From: Adiantum capillus-veneris
Taxonomy: Eukaryota; Streptophyta; Polypodiopsida; Polypodiales; Pteridaceae
Assembly (NCBI GenBank): GCA_014529385.2
Contig: CM043960.1
Coordinates: forward strand, 123,717,043 to 123,781,042
Reading direction: 5' to 3'
DNA: 64,000 nucleotides
The first letter of the stretch is position 1. Every line of letters starts with the position of its first letter. A model generated the notes under the pieces. The model was not told the origin of the DNA. It saw only the letters and a program-made list of their open reading frames with translations, and searched no databases. Of this stretch, positions 1 through 11,199 are shown in pieces. The translations under genes and the position numbers were made by a program.

Positions 1-146
1 AGTACTCGAAAAATATTTTTTTCCAAAAACTTGGCAAACCTACATATTTGAAACAACAGAGGTAAATTGACAAAATGTGAAGGTTTTTACACCAAATTAC
101 ACTAACCCTAGGATTTTTTCGAGCACTACTACCCACCAATTCTTTC

Positions 147-309
147 TCCAAGTCCAAGTTGACGGCTAAAGGGGGAGGGAATTCCGGTTCCCCCCCTGAC
201 ACATGGCAGCACGAGGTTCATCTGGAAAACACAAAGACGGGATAAGCACAAAGAGAGAGAGAGAGAGGGGAGAGAGAGAGCAGACTCGGTAGAGGCGGCC
301 AGGCAGTGC

Positions 310-384
<75 letters not shown>

Positions 385-697
385 CAACAGACTCAGAGGC
401 GGCTCCTTTTCCTTGAATTTGCCAAGAGGAAATTTTAGAAACTTAGGTTTATTTTTTGGGTTTTTACACTATTTTACTCTATTTTGGGGTGGAATTTCTC
501 CTTTTCCCCCTTGCCTTGAACCGGCAGTTTTGAAATTGAAAACGGCATGACATTAAGGTGAGACAAATTTTTCTCAAACACTGGTTGTAGGCCAGTAGGC
601 TCCAAGTCCAAGTTGACGGCTAAAGGGGGAGGGAATTCCGGTTCCCCCCCTGACACATGGCAGCACGAGGTTCATTTGGCAAACACAAAGACGGGCT
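147..697. repeat. Direct repeat pair (147-242 and 601-697) around a (GA)n tract
   Basis: A segment of about 95 bp beginning TCCAAGTCCAAGTTGACGGC occurs at 147-242 and again at 601-697 in the same orientation, with only a few substitutions. Both copies run into GA-rich sequence. The intervening DNA holds the (GA)n tract at 312-382. The spacing and identity suggest either the two ends of a small element or a local duplication. No TG..CA termini or target duplication could be assigned. Confidence 0.7.
312..382. repeat. (GA)n microsatellite
   Basis: Nearly pure GA dinucleotide repeat of about 70 bp. The Ser/Leu-repeat reading frame on the minus strand here is only a translation of this tract and is not a gene. 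Confidence 0.95.
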
Positions 698-1179
698 GAG
701 CGCGAAGAGAGAGAGTGTTCGGAGTCTTTAGTCATGTCCTGCATTTGCTTGACATACTCGTTGACTTGCCAGATCACTTCATTGTTCGATTGCCAATCTT
801 CATTTCTTGCTAGCTGCCTTGAGGTCTCTGTAGTCTCTTGTGTATATTTTGGCTGCGTCATGGCGGCTGGTTGTTGTTTCCCTTGAGGTTGTGACTGGTC
901 TTCTTCCATTGTGTCATCCTGAGGCTTCGTGGATGCCTCGGCCTTTTCTTGCTGTGTTGAGGTAGAAGGTGTTTCCTCTTGTTCTCTTGTTTGCTCAAAC
1001 TTTGTGTTGTCCTCTTGTTCAGAACTCGGCCTGTTTGCAAATTCAGTTGCTTCTCTTTGTTCAGGCTCTGTCTCCTTGGTGGGCTCAGGTTCTGTGGCTT
1101 TACTTGCTGTTGATGGTGGTGGGCTCGGCATGGGGTGATCATGCTCTGATGAAATAGGTGAAGAAGGTCGGGGAGACAC
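574..1179 (-). pseudogene. Pro/Glu/Thr/Gln-rich hypothetical frame, probably a retroelement remnant
   Basis: An open frame of about 200 codons on the minus strand with no ATG at its apparent start; GTG would be the first start-like codon. The product is low in complexity and rich in P, E, T, Q and S. The more complex end reads NNEVIWQVNEYVKQMQD. The frame upstream is closed by a stop, and further upstream on the same strand lie readable fragments such as VKAKEA and QQKQAEEAT. Its first ~24 codons are duplicated at 1550-1621 by the 442 bp tandem duplication. I do not recognise the family. The composition and setting fit the accessory region of a plant LTR retrotransposon, but this is inference and it may be non-coding. 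Confidence 0.3.
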
Positions 1180-1992
1180 ACCACCTTGATCATGTTGTGC
1201 TTATCCTTATGTATAAGTTGCTTCCTCTGCTTGCTTTTGCTGCTCCACCGCCTCTTTAGCTTTCACAGAGAGGGGTTATTTGGGGCATGTAATGGGGAAA
1301 GGAAGGGCAAGCTCAGGTACAAGGGGATGAATGCCAATACGAAGCTGGGTGTTTGCTGCGAATGAAGGCTTGAGCATACATCAAGAATCTATCAAGTTGA
1401 TGATTGGTTGGAAGATGAGCGACAGTTATTCATCATGTGTCGGTGCTAAAGCTCATGTGGACACCTTTACTTTGGGTTTTTTCTATTTTTGAGTGATCAT
1501 TTAGGGTGACCATGTGTTGTACATATTTTATCATATTTAGTAGATTCAGTGTTGACGGTGGTGGGCTCGGCATGGGGTGATCATGCTCTGATGAAATAGG
1601 TGAAGAAGGTCGGGGAGACACACCACCTTGATCATGTTGTGCTTCTCCTTATGCAGTTGCTTCCTCTGCTTGCTTTTGCTGCTACGCCGCCTCTTTAGCT
1701 TTCACAGAGAGGGGTTATTTGGGGCATGTAATGGGGAAAGGAAGGGCAAGCTCAGGTACAAGGGGATGAATGCCAATGCGAAGCTGGGTGTTTGCTGCAA
1801 ATGAAGGCTTGAGCATACATCAAGAATCTATCAAGTTGATGATTGGTTGGAAGATGAGCGACAATTATTCATCATGTGTCGGTGCCAAAGCTCATGTGGA
1901 CACCTTTACTTTGGGTTTTTTTCTATTTTTGAGTGATCATTTAGGGTGACCATGTGTTGTACATATTTTATCATATTTAGTAGATTCAGTGT
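1109..1992. repeat. 442 bp tandem duplication (two units)
   Basis: Unit 1 spans 1109-1550 and unit 2 spans 1551-1992, in direct orientation with only scattered substitutions and small indels. Each unit starts GTTGA(T/C)GGTGGTGGGCTCGG and ends TAGATTCAGT. The near identity indicates a fairly recent local duplication. It duplicates the start of the low-complexity minus-strand frame. Confidence 0.85.
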
Positions 1993-3600
1993 TTTCTTGG
2001 GCATTTCTTGCCATTTTTCTCTCTATTTTTGGTCCTCTCTCTCATATCTCTTCACAACTAGAGGCTCGATGCCTTGCTGATCACCCTTGAAGAGCCGTGC
2101 ACTCCAACTTGTGGCCCCAAGATAGTGCAAAAAAGTGTGGTTCTCTTTTCTATTCTTGGAAACCCAATCTCATCCACCCAATTCATGCAATCCATCCTAT
2201 ATCTCCCAGTTGGGTTCCATTTGATTATCACGGTGTCGTGTGACAACAATTATGGGACCTTTTATGCATGAATTATTCCCATGCATAAGGGCCACCATGT
2301 ATGGGCATCCGCCTATGAAAACGGAAAAGCCAATGACAATACTACCATGACAACCATGGCATCACCGCCGATGCCACACACTAAATCAACAACATTGCGC
2401 ATGCCCCATAGAGCCCGCTCATGGGGGAGGTGAAGTGGCCAGCATAGCCGGTGTGAGGGAGCTCACCAAGGGAACCTCTTCTCAAGTGCTACCCACAATG
2501 GGCCAATGCTTTAGTGTATGTACCTAGTGAGGCTTGTCTATGGATTATCATGTGGCCTAATACACACCACAAAATGAAACCCTTGGTGAACCCATCCCCC
2601 CTTTAAGTCCAAAACCTCCCAAAAAATGTGATACATACATGGTATCTTGCATAGTACTTAAGCCATAGCCCCATTCTCTATCAAATTTAGAGTTTCTTTA
2701 CATACTTGTAATAGTCAATACACATGGTACCCTCTTGCATTTTATTCATAGAATATTAGGCACCATCATTGACATCATCATTGGGATTGCTAACGGTACA
2801 ATCATGTGCGGACACAGTAGTATAGCATTGTACCGATTGACTAAATTTTCAATCATGTGATCTTGGAAGCTAACCCTAGTCTACAACACATAAAGTATCT
2901 ATACACACCAATGTGCTGGTGGTTTTGAGAGGTACATGTTGACCTTCTTGTTAGCTCAACCACACCTACTCTTGGAATTACACACTTGGAACACTATGCC
3001 TACTCTTTCCTACTTGTGCAATGCTCAAACCACCAAATTATCAATGATCCTTTATCAATGACAAATGAAGTGATATAGCTACTCCATACATGCACCAACA
3101 AATCTATATGCATGCACTAATGACCAAGCAAGCATTCCGCCTATTTAATCCTATTATTACACACAACCTAGGGTACCATCAATTACTCAAGAAGCACCAC
3201 ACAATGATTATTAAATAATTCAAATGATTAAGAAAACTTGATTAGCTACTACTTCAAATACACTTGCACAAAATAAAAGAGAGAAGAGAAGCATTGGTTC
3301 TACTCAAAAATCTCAACCATCATGCATAAAGGAGCATGTGGGAGCAAAAGAATACAAGAGAGTTACTCCTTGGAGTGGACGAGGAAGTAATATTGATATG
3401 ACTAACTCTCCAACTTTGGAACCCTCAAAATGAAAAAAAAGTGACCATTTATCATAATGAAACTAAAAAAATGGAGCTCACATTTGATGTTAGCAGCAAG
3501 CTAACACGGACACCAAGGATACCATTTTTTGGAGATCTCATTGTAAAAACACTTATTATTTTGATAAATCAGGAATATTGTAACTCCTATTTTTTATCAA
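1993..3600. other. No recognisable gene
   Basis: AT-moderate sequence with only short, unremarkable reading frames. Nothing here matches a coding domain, RNA gene or clear terminal repeat that I can recognise. It may be decayed retroelement DNA. The last few hundred bases lead into the LTR of element A. Confidence 0.5.
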
Positions 3601-4424
3601 ATAAACCTTGTAATTGATGAGCCGAAGCTACAAGTTTCTAGATTGTATCAACATGTCATTGCCTATCTTTAGTTAGAGCTCCCAGATAATTAGTTTTGAC
3701 CACCAAAAACCTTGGTTAAGGTATAAAAGCCAATTTTTGTAAGTTATTTGTAAGTTTTGGATAATGAAATACATAGTGTGAGCTAATGGTGCTCACTTCT
3801 CTCCTTCTCGTGCTTCCTACTCCCTCCCTGTTGTCACATTGCAGTCGCGTTTGTTGCATTGCAACCGCAGGTAAGAGCTCTACGCATTGACGTAAACACA
3901 TCACAGTATTTCGTAGATTTTGGCGTCGTCGATCCGCGGCCTAATTTCATCATAAGTAGGAATTTACACTTTAAAATAAAAAACTAAACGTAGGTGGGGT
4001 ATTGGGATAGCATTGCTAAGCATTTAGATGCATTCTGGGTCGGAAACAACTAGGTCAAAAATCCACTACTGCCTGTTAATAATTGCGATTTTGGCACTTG
4101 ACCTAAAGTGGGGTTTAAGACCATAAGCATGTGTGCTTAGGTCTTATAAACATGTCCTAGAAGTTTCGTAACATTTGGATATCATTTGATGCTGAAACGG
4201 ATGTGAGTTGTTTACCGATGAGCGATCGTCTTTTGGTGATTTCAGTCACTTGAGTGTAGCTTAAGTTAGATGCGAGTTGTTAGTTGTTTTTCGAGAGATT
4301 GACAACCTCTTGTAGTCTCTATACACTATTCAAGTAAGCTTTGTCCCATGGATTGACAATTTAATCATGGTTCTCGCTTAAACTGCAATAAGATAGGATA
4401 GCGAGGCTAGACACGCGTCCCACA
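3600..4424 (+). repeat. LTR of element A (left boundary uncertain)
   Basis: A TATA-like box, GGTATAAAAGCC, lies at about 3719-3730. The right end is CCCACA at 4424, just before the primer site. The distance from TATA box to LTR end is about 700 bp, and the same spacing is seen in elements C (about 708) and B (about 715). Local similarity to the LTR of element B runs through the CTTGG(C/T)TAAGGTAT segment. The left end cannot be fixed because there is no partner LTR in the window. Confidence 0.6.
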
Positions 4425-4426
4425 TT

Positions 4427-4449
4427 TGGCGCTGCTGCTGCCGAGGATC
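4427..4449 (+). other. Primer binding site of element A (tRNA-Asp type, altered)
   Basis: The sequence begins TGGCGCTGCTGCTGCCGAG and resembles TGGCGCCGTTGCCGGGGATC, the complement of the plant tRNA-Asp 3' end, with an extra TGC-like triplet and substitutions. It lies 2 bases after the LTR terminal CA. The same kind of site is seen in elements B, C and D. Confidence 0.65.
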
Positions 4450-4899
4450 GAAGAGACCTAAACTAAGAAAAAATACGAGCATCTTCTGAAGTTATCCTTT
4501 AACTTCCTCTAAGATCTCCTAGAGTAAAAACTTTATTTTAAAAATCACATAGCCTAAGATTGTCGTCTTTTGCTGTGTAGAGTAACTTGGAAGTAGTTGT
4601 ACTTGTCAAGTGTCTTTAGGATTGTAGGATTGTAGAACTAGATTAGGATTTTGAGAATGATTGATAGACGAGACAAGTTTTAAGATCAACGCTCAAAAAA
4701 CCATAAAAAACAAGAAAATGAGTGTTTGTGGACACTTTCCACAACCCCATTGCATAAGAACCTAGGAGTAGGGTAAGTAGGATCCGAGGTGGATTTCAGA
4801 ACATTGCTCTCTCCGAAAGAATCATTGTGAGTTGTATTTGAAGTTGCAAAATTTCAGGTCTACGGCTAGAAATAGCAAAAAAAGACTCCAAACCACTCA

Positions 4900-6060
4900 A
4901 TCCGAGTGGAGAGTAAGCTTAAAAATTGTCTAAACCAGTGGATAAACTCAAGGACACTTTGAGGTAAAAATTTCAAGAGTTGGCCAAAACTCAGATTATT
5001 TACTTTTTCTTGACATTTTAGGCCAAAAGTTTTGACTTGATTCATAGGCTTAAAATAACTCATAAAAGGACTGTCCTTGAAAAAAGTGCAAAAATTGGTT
5101 CATTTCAAGCTTGAAGCTAATAATCGCGATTATTAACTTTCAGCTCATATTTGACCAAGGTTCATACCATTGACTCATTGCATGTGTATAAACAACTTTT
5201 GTAAAGGCACAAAAGATTTGGATCACCAAACTGGCAAAAAACTGGGTAAAAACTAAAGTCTGTACTGACTTTGTGAAACTTGAATGTAAATTGGGGAAAA
5301 ATTTATCCAAACTTGATGAAATTTGATTCATAGGCTTATATTGATGTGATAAACATGTGTACATGCTCAGTTGACCAAAAAGATACAAAAAGTTGCCAGT
5401 TGTAAATAATCATGATTATTGTCCCATTTTTCAACTTTTTTGACCAAGTTGGCATACCACTAGCTTTACCATGTTGTAATAAGCCCACAACCCAAATTTG
5501 GTAAGGTTTGGATCTTTGGATTGAAAATTGTGACCAAATTTGCAAAGTTAGTCTGCGACAGAAAATTGATGATCATTTGACTAAAGCTTGTCCAAACTTG
5601 ATGAAACTTGGCTAGAGACCTTAAGTTGAAGTGCTTAACATATCTGTGTCAAGGTTGGGACAAAAAATTGCAAAAATATAGCTGGAGTAAATAATCGTAA
5701 TTATTTACATCTGCTTCAAAAATTGACAATTTTGCAAATTTGAGCATACCACAAGGTCAAGCATATCAAGTACAAATCAATTTTGGTGAAATTTGCATCA
5801 CAAAAGTGAGACTTAAGCCAGATTCTTAAAATCAGAGTCTGCGGACAAAAAAACAATTGATAAACTTGAACAGATTTTGTCCAAACTTGTTGAAATTTGT
5901 CCAGGGACCTTAACAGGTTGTATACTCGGCAAACCAAGCCATGTGTAAAAAACTGAGAAAAGTAAATAATCACGATTATTTACTACTGCTACACAGAGCC
6001 ACCATTTTTGACTTTTGAACTTGTACAGTGTTAGACCAACATAACACAAAGCCACCGGGC
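4900..6060 (+). repeat. Leader repeats of element A, ~285 bp units with palindromic cores
   Basis: Four degenerate units follow one another. Each carries an inverted-repeat core: a perfect 18 bp palindrome at 5118-5135 (TAATAATCGCGATTATTA), a perfect 16 bp palindrome at 5405-5420, two 9 bp arms around a 4 bp centre at 5687-5708, and two 11 bp arms around a 2 bp centre at 5961-5984. Core centres are 286, 285 and 275 bp apart. Flanking segments recur, for example GATTCATAGGCTT or a diverged form before the core and TTTGACCAA...CATACCA after it. They lie between the primer site and gag, so they are part of the untranslated leader. Confidence 0.8.
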
Positions 6061-6468
6061 AATTTTGGGTTCAATCGGATCCAAATTGATACATGTTCAC
6101 TTAGTTTCCAGGTTGCAGATTAATTCTTTGATTTTTGCCGAAGTCCAGTTTGAAATTGCAACGGTTGACTCAATTAGCTTGATTTGCAGTGATACACGTA
6201 GACCAATCACAACAGCTAGCAAAAACTATACCGTCTTTATAGAAGAATAGCTAACTTGATCAAATTTGTACAGGAATCAGGTTGCAGATGAGGAATCGGT
6301 AGCTTGACAGAAAGTGAAATCCAGTCAAGTGGAAGAAATTGACAACAAGTCAATCCAAAGGTAAGTACTCTATCTAGGGCTGCACAAGTCTTTATGAACC
6401 TTAGATTTGGTCGTGTATAGGAAATCAGGACATATTTGAAGAAGCCTCCAATAGAGTATCCACTAAAG

Positions 6469-6802
6469 TGTTAAGAGGATTGCAACACCTCTTACGAGTA
6501 CGTGTTCACAGAAATGTAGAGAGAGAGAAGCACAACATTAGGGAGAGAGAGAGAATAAGAATACATAAGATTCCATAGCCTTTGATTTATGAGAAAGCCC
6601 GATGATGCGTACAAAGGAAACCCTTCCTTATATAGAAATAATGAGCACCCTTTCATATCCCCATAACCCTTCCAGATTATGCCTCTTGAGATCCCCTCCT
6701 TCTAAGGGCTTATTCCCACATGAAGGTACATGAAGACATGCCGGACACTCCCAATGTGATTAATGCGGTCATATGTAGCTATGTGCGGTCCGGGCACATA
6801 CA
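6469..6802 (-). repeat. Left LTR of the 2.55 kb element
   Basis: 334 bp, starting TGTTAAGAGG and ending GGGCACATACA on the plus strand, preceded by TSD TAAAG. It contains a short GA-rich stretch and a minus-strand TATA box in CTATATAAGGAAGGG. Confidence 0.9.
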
Positions 6803-7010
6803 CTTGGCACGCACGGTGGATTGTGCGAACCCACAAGTGACCCTTGATTAGAAGTCAAGTGAAATTTGTTTTTACAAATCTTTTTAGGCATAGCCAAGGT
6901 AGAGAACCTCAAGTACAAGAAGTATGAAACAATTGATACATTTCCAACAACAGGTTATGTCTTTTCTGCAGCATATTGGCAACCGCAACACTTTTGGCCG
7001 TCCCTTCATG

Positions 7011-7217
7011 AATTTGATGCCCGGGTCATAGACGCTCCATTCGCTCTTTGTCAATATGTCCCTATGCCGCATCAACCTTCATCTCTTGGACATCACCAAT
7101 CTTGGTACAATTAAATTTGATGCCCGGTCATAGACGCTCCATTCGCTCTTTGTCAATATGTCCCTATGCCGCATCAACCTTCATCTCTTGGACATCACCA
7201 ATCTTGGTACAACTAAA
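7011..7217. repeat. 103 bp tandem duplication inside the 2.55 kb element
   Basis: The segment beginning AATTTGATGCCCG(G)GTCATAG at 7011 is repeated at 7114 almost without change, differing by a single-base indel near the start. No protein family is recognisable in it on either strand. Confidence 0.85.
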
Positions 7218-8688
7218 TTTCTTGCACAATGAAGAGCAAGCACAACAATCTCCCCGCCGCTTCATTGTTGCTCGCACTTGGAGTATTTCCACAATCTGGA
7301 TGCAGAAAAGATCTACCCTTGGAACACCGCACAACGCAGCTCATTTGAGTATTGAACACCACATCAAACCTCGCATCCGACTGCTAACTCAAATATACTT
7401 GTTGTGATGACTTTTCTTGAGTTTCTGAAACTTGCGTACACTGGCGTGCTGCACTGCAGTGTGCATGGCAAGAAACCCTGCAAGGCGCATCTCTTGATTG
7501 GTTCCCTCTGAGCTTCGAGAATTGTGATGCTAGAATGATTGTCGAGACCACACTCTGGCACTCTGGCTCTTTGCTCCTGGATCCACCATCTCCATCTAGG
7601 CCGCAACCCGAACTCGGAGCCAATTTTCGTTCTTGGACCCGCACTGCATTCGAAACTTTCTTAATTCCGCACAACACTACTTTATGAGAGAGATTGCCTG
7701 AACTGGTTCATATTCCGTACTACGAACTGGATTGTACATTTCCATGTGAAACAATCCTTATGGAAGAAGTAAAAAGTCATTTAAAAGGTTCAAAAAAGAT
7801 AAATTGCCTGCATATTGCTAGCACACAAAGTCCCAAAACTCTGGATGCAAATCACTGATGAATTCCTCACACTTCTATAACCTTTTGCGGTACCCCCTTT
7901 GGCTGTTCCCATTGAAAGATATCTCTGGAGAACAGATCGTTTCCCGACATTAGGAGGCCCAACCAGCAGAATGCGCGACCAGTCTTCTCTGCTTAACTCC
8001 CGACCCGTTCGGCTCTACAATCTTGCATCCACTGCTCGTGTCTCATCTCACCAGCTCCTGCAGGAATCGACCACATCTTCTTCATCCCCTCTACATGCCC
8101 ACACTTTCTCCCTCTTGGAAGCCCCTGCAAAACCCAATCAACTCCTTTCACTCACCTCGGGCAGCAATCAGGCAAGTCACAACCCCTCTTCCCTTCCTGG
8201 TGCAACCCACTCGCACAACACCCTTCTTGCTTCCTTTTCTCAGGGTGCACATCTCGCTCCTCCTCTGCCCGCTCTGGCCATGGCTGCCTTCTTCTCACCT
8301 TTGTTCACACATCGTCCAAAGCCCAAAGAACAGACCCAAAATCGGATGCTACACCGCCAACATGTATTGCCCCTTTCTTTCCCAATTAACTATCTCCTTT
8401 TTGTTCAATAGCCACAGCCGCCTGGAGCTATTCTGATTATTGACCAAAGCTTTCCTCATGATGGTTGCACCGCCCAATGTTTCATCTACCCTCGGCCCAT
8501 CTTCTCTGTGTCATCCTCTTGAGGAGGCGCAAGATCTGACGCAGGCTACTCCAGCACGCCATCACTGATTCCTTCATTTCTCTTGATGCAGATGATCCGT
8601 TCTCTTCTTCTTTATTGACCAGTCGATGCACCCGCTCCCGCACCTCCTTCATCAGCAAAGGGGAGCCGCTCCATGCGTGGTTGCCAAG

Positions 8689-9022
8689 TGTTAAGAGGAT
8701 TGCAACACCTCTTACGAGTATGTGCTCACAGAAATGTAGAGAGAGAGAAGCACATCATTAGAGAGAGGGAGAGAATAAGAATACATCAGATTCCATAGCC
8801 TTTGATTTATGAGAAAGCCCGATGATGCGTACAAAGGAAACCCTTCCTTATATAGAAATAATGAGCACCCTTTCATATCCCCGTAACCCTTCCAGATTAT
8901 GCCTCTTGAGATCCCCTCCTTCTAAAGGCTTATTCCCACATGAAGGTACATGAAGACATGCCGGACACTCCCAATGTGATTAATGCGGTCATATGCATCT
9001 ATGTGCGGTCCGGGCACATACA
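8689..9022 (-). repeat. Right LTR of the 2.55 kb element
   Basis: 334 bp, about 97% identical to the left LTR and followed by TSD TAAAG at 9023-9027. The interior ends in TTGCCAAG next to this LTR and starts CTTGGCAC next to the other one, so the internal region has short inverted ends. Confidence 0.9.
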
Positions 9023-9029
9023 TAAAGAA

Positions 9030-11010
9030 AGCGTGAATCAAGGAAATTCCTTGCACACTATCCTTGAAGAAGTCTTAGACACTCTTCAGATTCAACCTCT
9101 GAAATGTCTTCCTATTCGGCTCACTCGAAAATCGGAACGACAATGCGCTACAAGCATATACTCTCTTTTTATAAGACTAATCGCCATGGAGCTCAGGTTT
9201 ACCTGGATCTTAACAAAGAGTATGCTATTCACATTGACGACCATGGTATTGAGTTGAACGAAGAAATCAGGGCAAACAAACAAGGAAAAATGTACATGGA
9301 CAGAAACGGAACTCATTATTTACAAGTCGAAAACCCTGACGTGATAGACAAATGGGGGCTAGAAGTAAACAAAAGAAGGACCACCAACTTTAGAATTTGA
9401 GGGATACGAGCAAGTAGATTTGAAGCCTTTGAAACGGCTTAGTACATATAATCCTAGGATCGGAGTCTATTGTTGGGAGGATAGAAATGTAAAGTATCTT
9501 CTATGGACTCTGCATGTCAAATCAGGACAATTGACGGCCATGAAGATCATCTATATCTTCAAGATCAAGGATAAGGGATCAACAGACCTACCAACCTACC
9601 TGTTTAGGGATTGTTATAACAACAAATTTGTTATGGTGACTCCTGAGGAGGTAGAACAAACCAAATACCAAGGGTATTCCAGAAGGGATTGGATATGGGG
9701 CCAAGGACCAGAAACAATTCTAAGAGATGAACACCGTGAAGATTATCTGAGAGTGATGTTAAGAAACCAGAAACCACCTCACCACGCAGAGAACCAGGTG
9801 ACACTAAGGCTACATGAGTCACTATTTTCAACAAATTGTTTTGATGGACTCGGAACACGACCAACTGCCAGAAGACCGGGAGTTGAACCAAACAGACTTG
9901 TCAGACTAGCTGATTTCCAGAAATGGGTCAGAAAATACAGTGGATCAGGGGATCCATACGACCACTTAGCAAGCTTTAAGCAAGTGTTAAGAGCAGAATG
10001 TATATTTGATTTCCATACTCAATTCGAGGGGTTTGGAATGACATTAGAAGGAAAAGCATTGACATGGTTCCAAAACATTCCACCAAGGTCAATCATGGAC
10101 TTAAACACTTAGCGCAAGGATTTGTAGCTGCTTGTTCCAAAACGGGGATCAAACACAATACGGTAGCTCAAATCTACAGCTTTAAACAGAAACACGGTGA
10201 TTCTGTTAGGGATTGTGCAACTCAAATGAAACAATACTAATTGCTAGATGCCCAGAGCTAGAGATACCTGCAGCAGAAGAAAGACTAGTATCATTGTTTC
10301 TAGAGGCACCACTTTCAGCCATAGAAGACATGCTTAAAAGGATGAATGACATGATGAATAACATGCAGAAAGCACCTATGAGGGAACCAGGGCAAGGGAT
10401 ACCTCAACAGGGCCAACCAATTAGACCGCATAAATGGTGTGCAATTGAGGATAAATGAACCAACCATGAGACGAATGAGTGCTAATTTCCGGCCAAAGTA
10501 TGATGGGAATGTTCAGTACGTGCCCATGAGGCCACAAGGACAACCCATGTAAAAATACCAGCTTAACATGACACCAGCTCAAAGACCACCGATGGGTATG
10601 AAAAGACCTCAACCTGTGTTGGGTCAACAACCTCCATATCCAGGACATAATACAATGCCTGTAAAGTACATGCATCCCAAGGGAGTCATAGATGAACAAG
10701 CACTTGTGCCTGTTACAATAATGGTAGAAGGAGATTGGTATAATTCACATCCACAACAAGAACCTGTGACTTGTGCTCCACCAGAGCTCGTACAAATGTA
10801 TTATGTAGCGAATCAAGGTGTTAGACCTCCTATGGTAAGTAAGACCCATGATTAAGCCAAGAACGGGGAACTGTCACAACTGTGGTGCAGATGATCATTG
10901 GAAAAATGAATGCCCAGAGCGTGACAAGAACCTCAAGCCAATTGAAGCTTATTGCATATAATGTTGCAAAAAGGGTGGACACTTTTCAAAAGATTGTCCT
11001 AAAAATCCTT
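9030..11010 (+). pseudogene. gag of element A (broken)
   Basis: Structural polyprotein that would form the nucleocapsid-like particle. Frames at 9104-9400, 9420-10112, 10118-10240 and 10213-10458 together give an N-terminal region (EEIRANKQGKMYMDRNGT; later GVYCWEDRNVKYLLWT), then a retrotransposon Gag core (SGDPYDHLASFKQ, GKALTWFQNIPP, HGDSVRDCATQMKQY), then a Pro/Met/Gln-rich stretch. Two zinc knuckles follow at about 10.88-11.0 kb: CHNCGADDHWKNEC, and a second with a stop inside it and the pattern CCKKGGHFSKDC. In-frame stops and shifts occur between parts. The N-terminal block is shared with element B (58.9 kb). The true 5' end of gag lies before 6469, on the other side of the inserted element. 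Confidence 0.75.
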
Positions 11011-11199
11011 TAAACAAGGGTAAAATAGTAGTAAATGTAGTCCAAGTGATACCTAGTAGCTCATCTAAGAGTGGACCGATTGTTCCAATCAAGGTAATCA
11101 CTAGAGCCCAGGCTAAGAAAAAGAAACACAACTTCTCTGATGATTCAGAGAATACAACAATTCTCTCTCAAAGGATCAAAAGAAGCAAAGCAAAAGATA

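Larger units (their letters stand above)
6469..9022 (-). mobile_element. Complete non-autonomous LTR retrotransposon, 2554 bp
   Basis: Two 334 bp direct terminal repeats (6469-6802 and 8689-9022) begin TG and end CA. The element is flanked by a 5 bp duplication TAAAG (6464-6468 and 9023-9027). I count 10 differences between the LTRs, about 97% identity. The insertion lies in the gag of element A: element B has the corresponding gag sequence uninterrupted near 58.75 kb. A TATATAAGG box reads on the minus strand in each LTR, so minus orientation is favoured. The interior has no gag or pol domain that I can recognise. It fits the small LARD or large TRIM class, needing proteins supplied in trans. 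No clear primer site or polypurine tract was found. Confidence 0.88.

Noticed and set aside
166-387. Ser/Leu-repeat open reading frames, also at 17912-18151, 19218-19612, 29977-30208, 30473-30721, 31223-31964
   Set aside because: They are translations of (GA)n or (CT)n microsatellites and have no other protein content.
5118-5984. CRISPR-like array (regularly spaced palindromes)
   Set aside because: Spacing is ~285 bp, the intervening DNA is itself repetitive, and the context is a plant retroelement leader.
7899-8436. Overlapping frames of 170 and 137 codons inside the 2.55 kb element
   Set aside because: They overlap each other in different frames, have no recognisable domain and are read against the probable element orientation.
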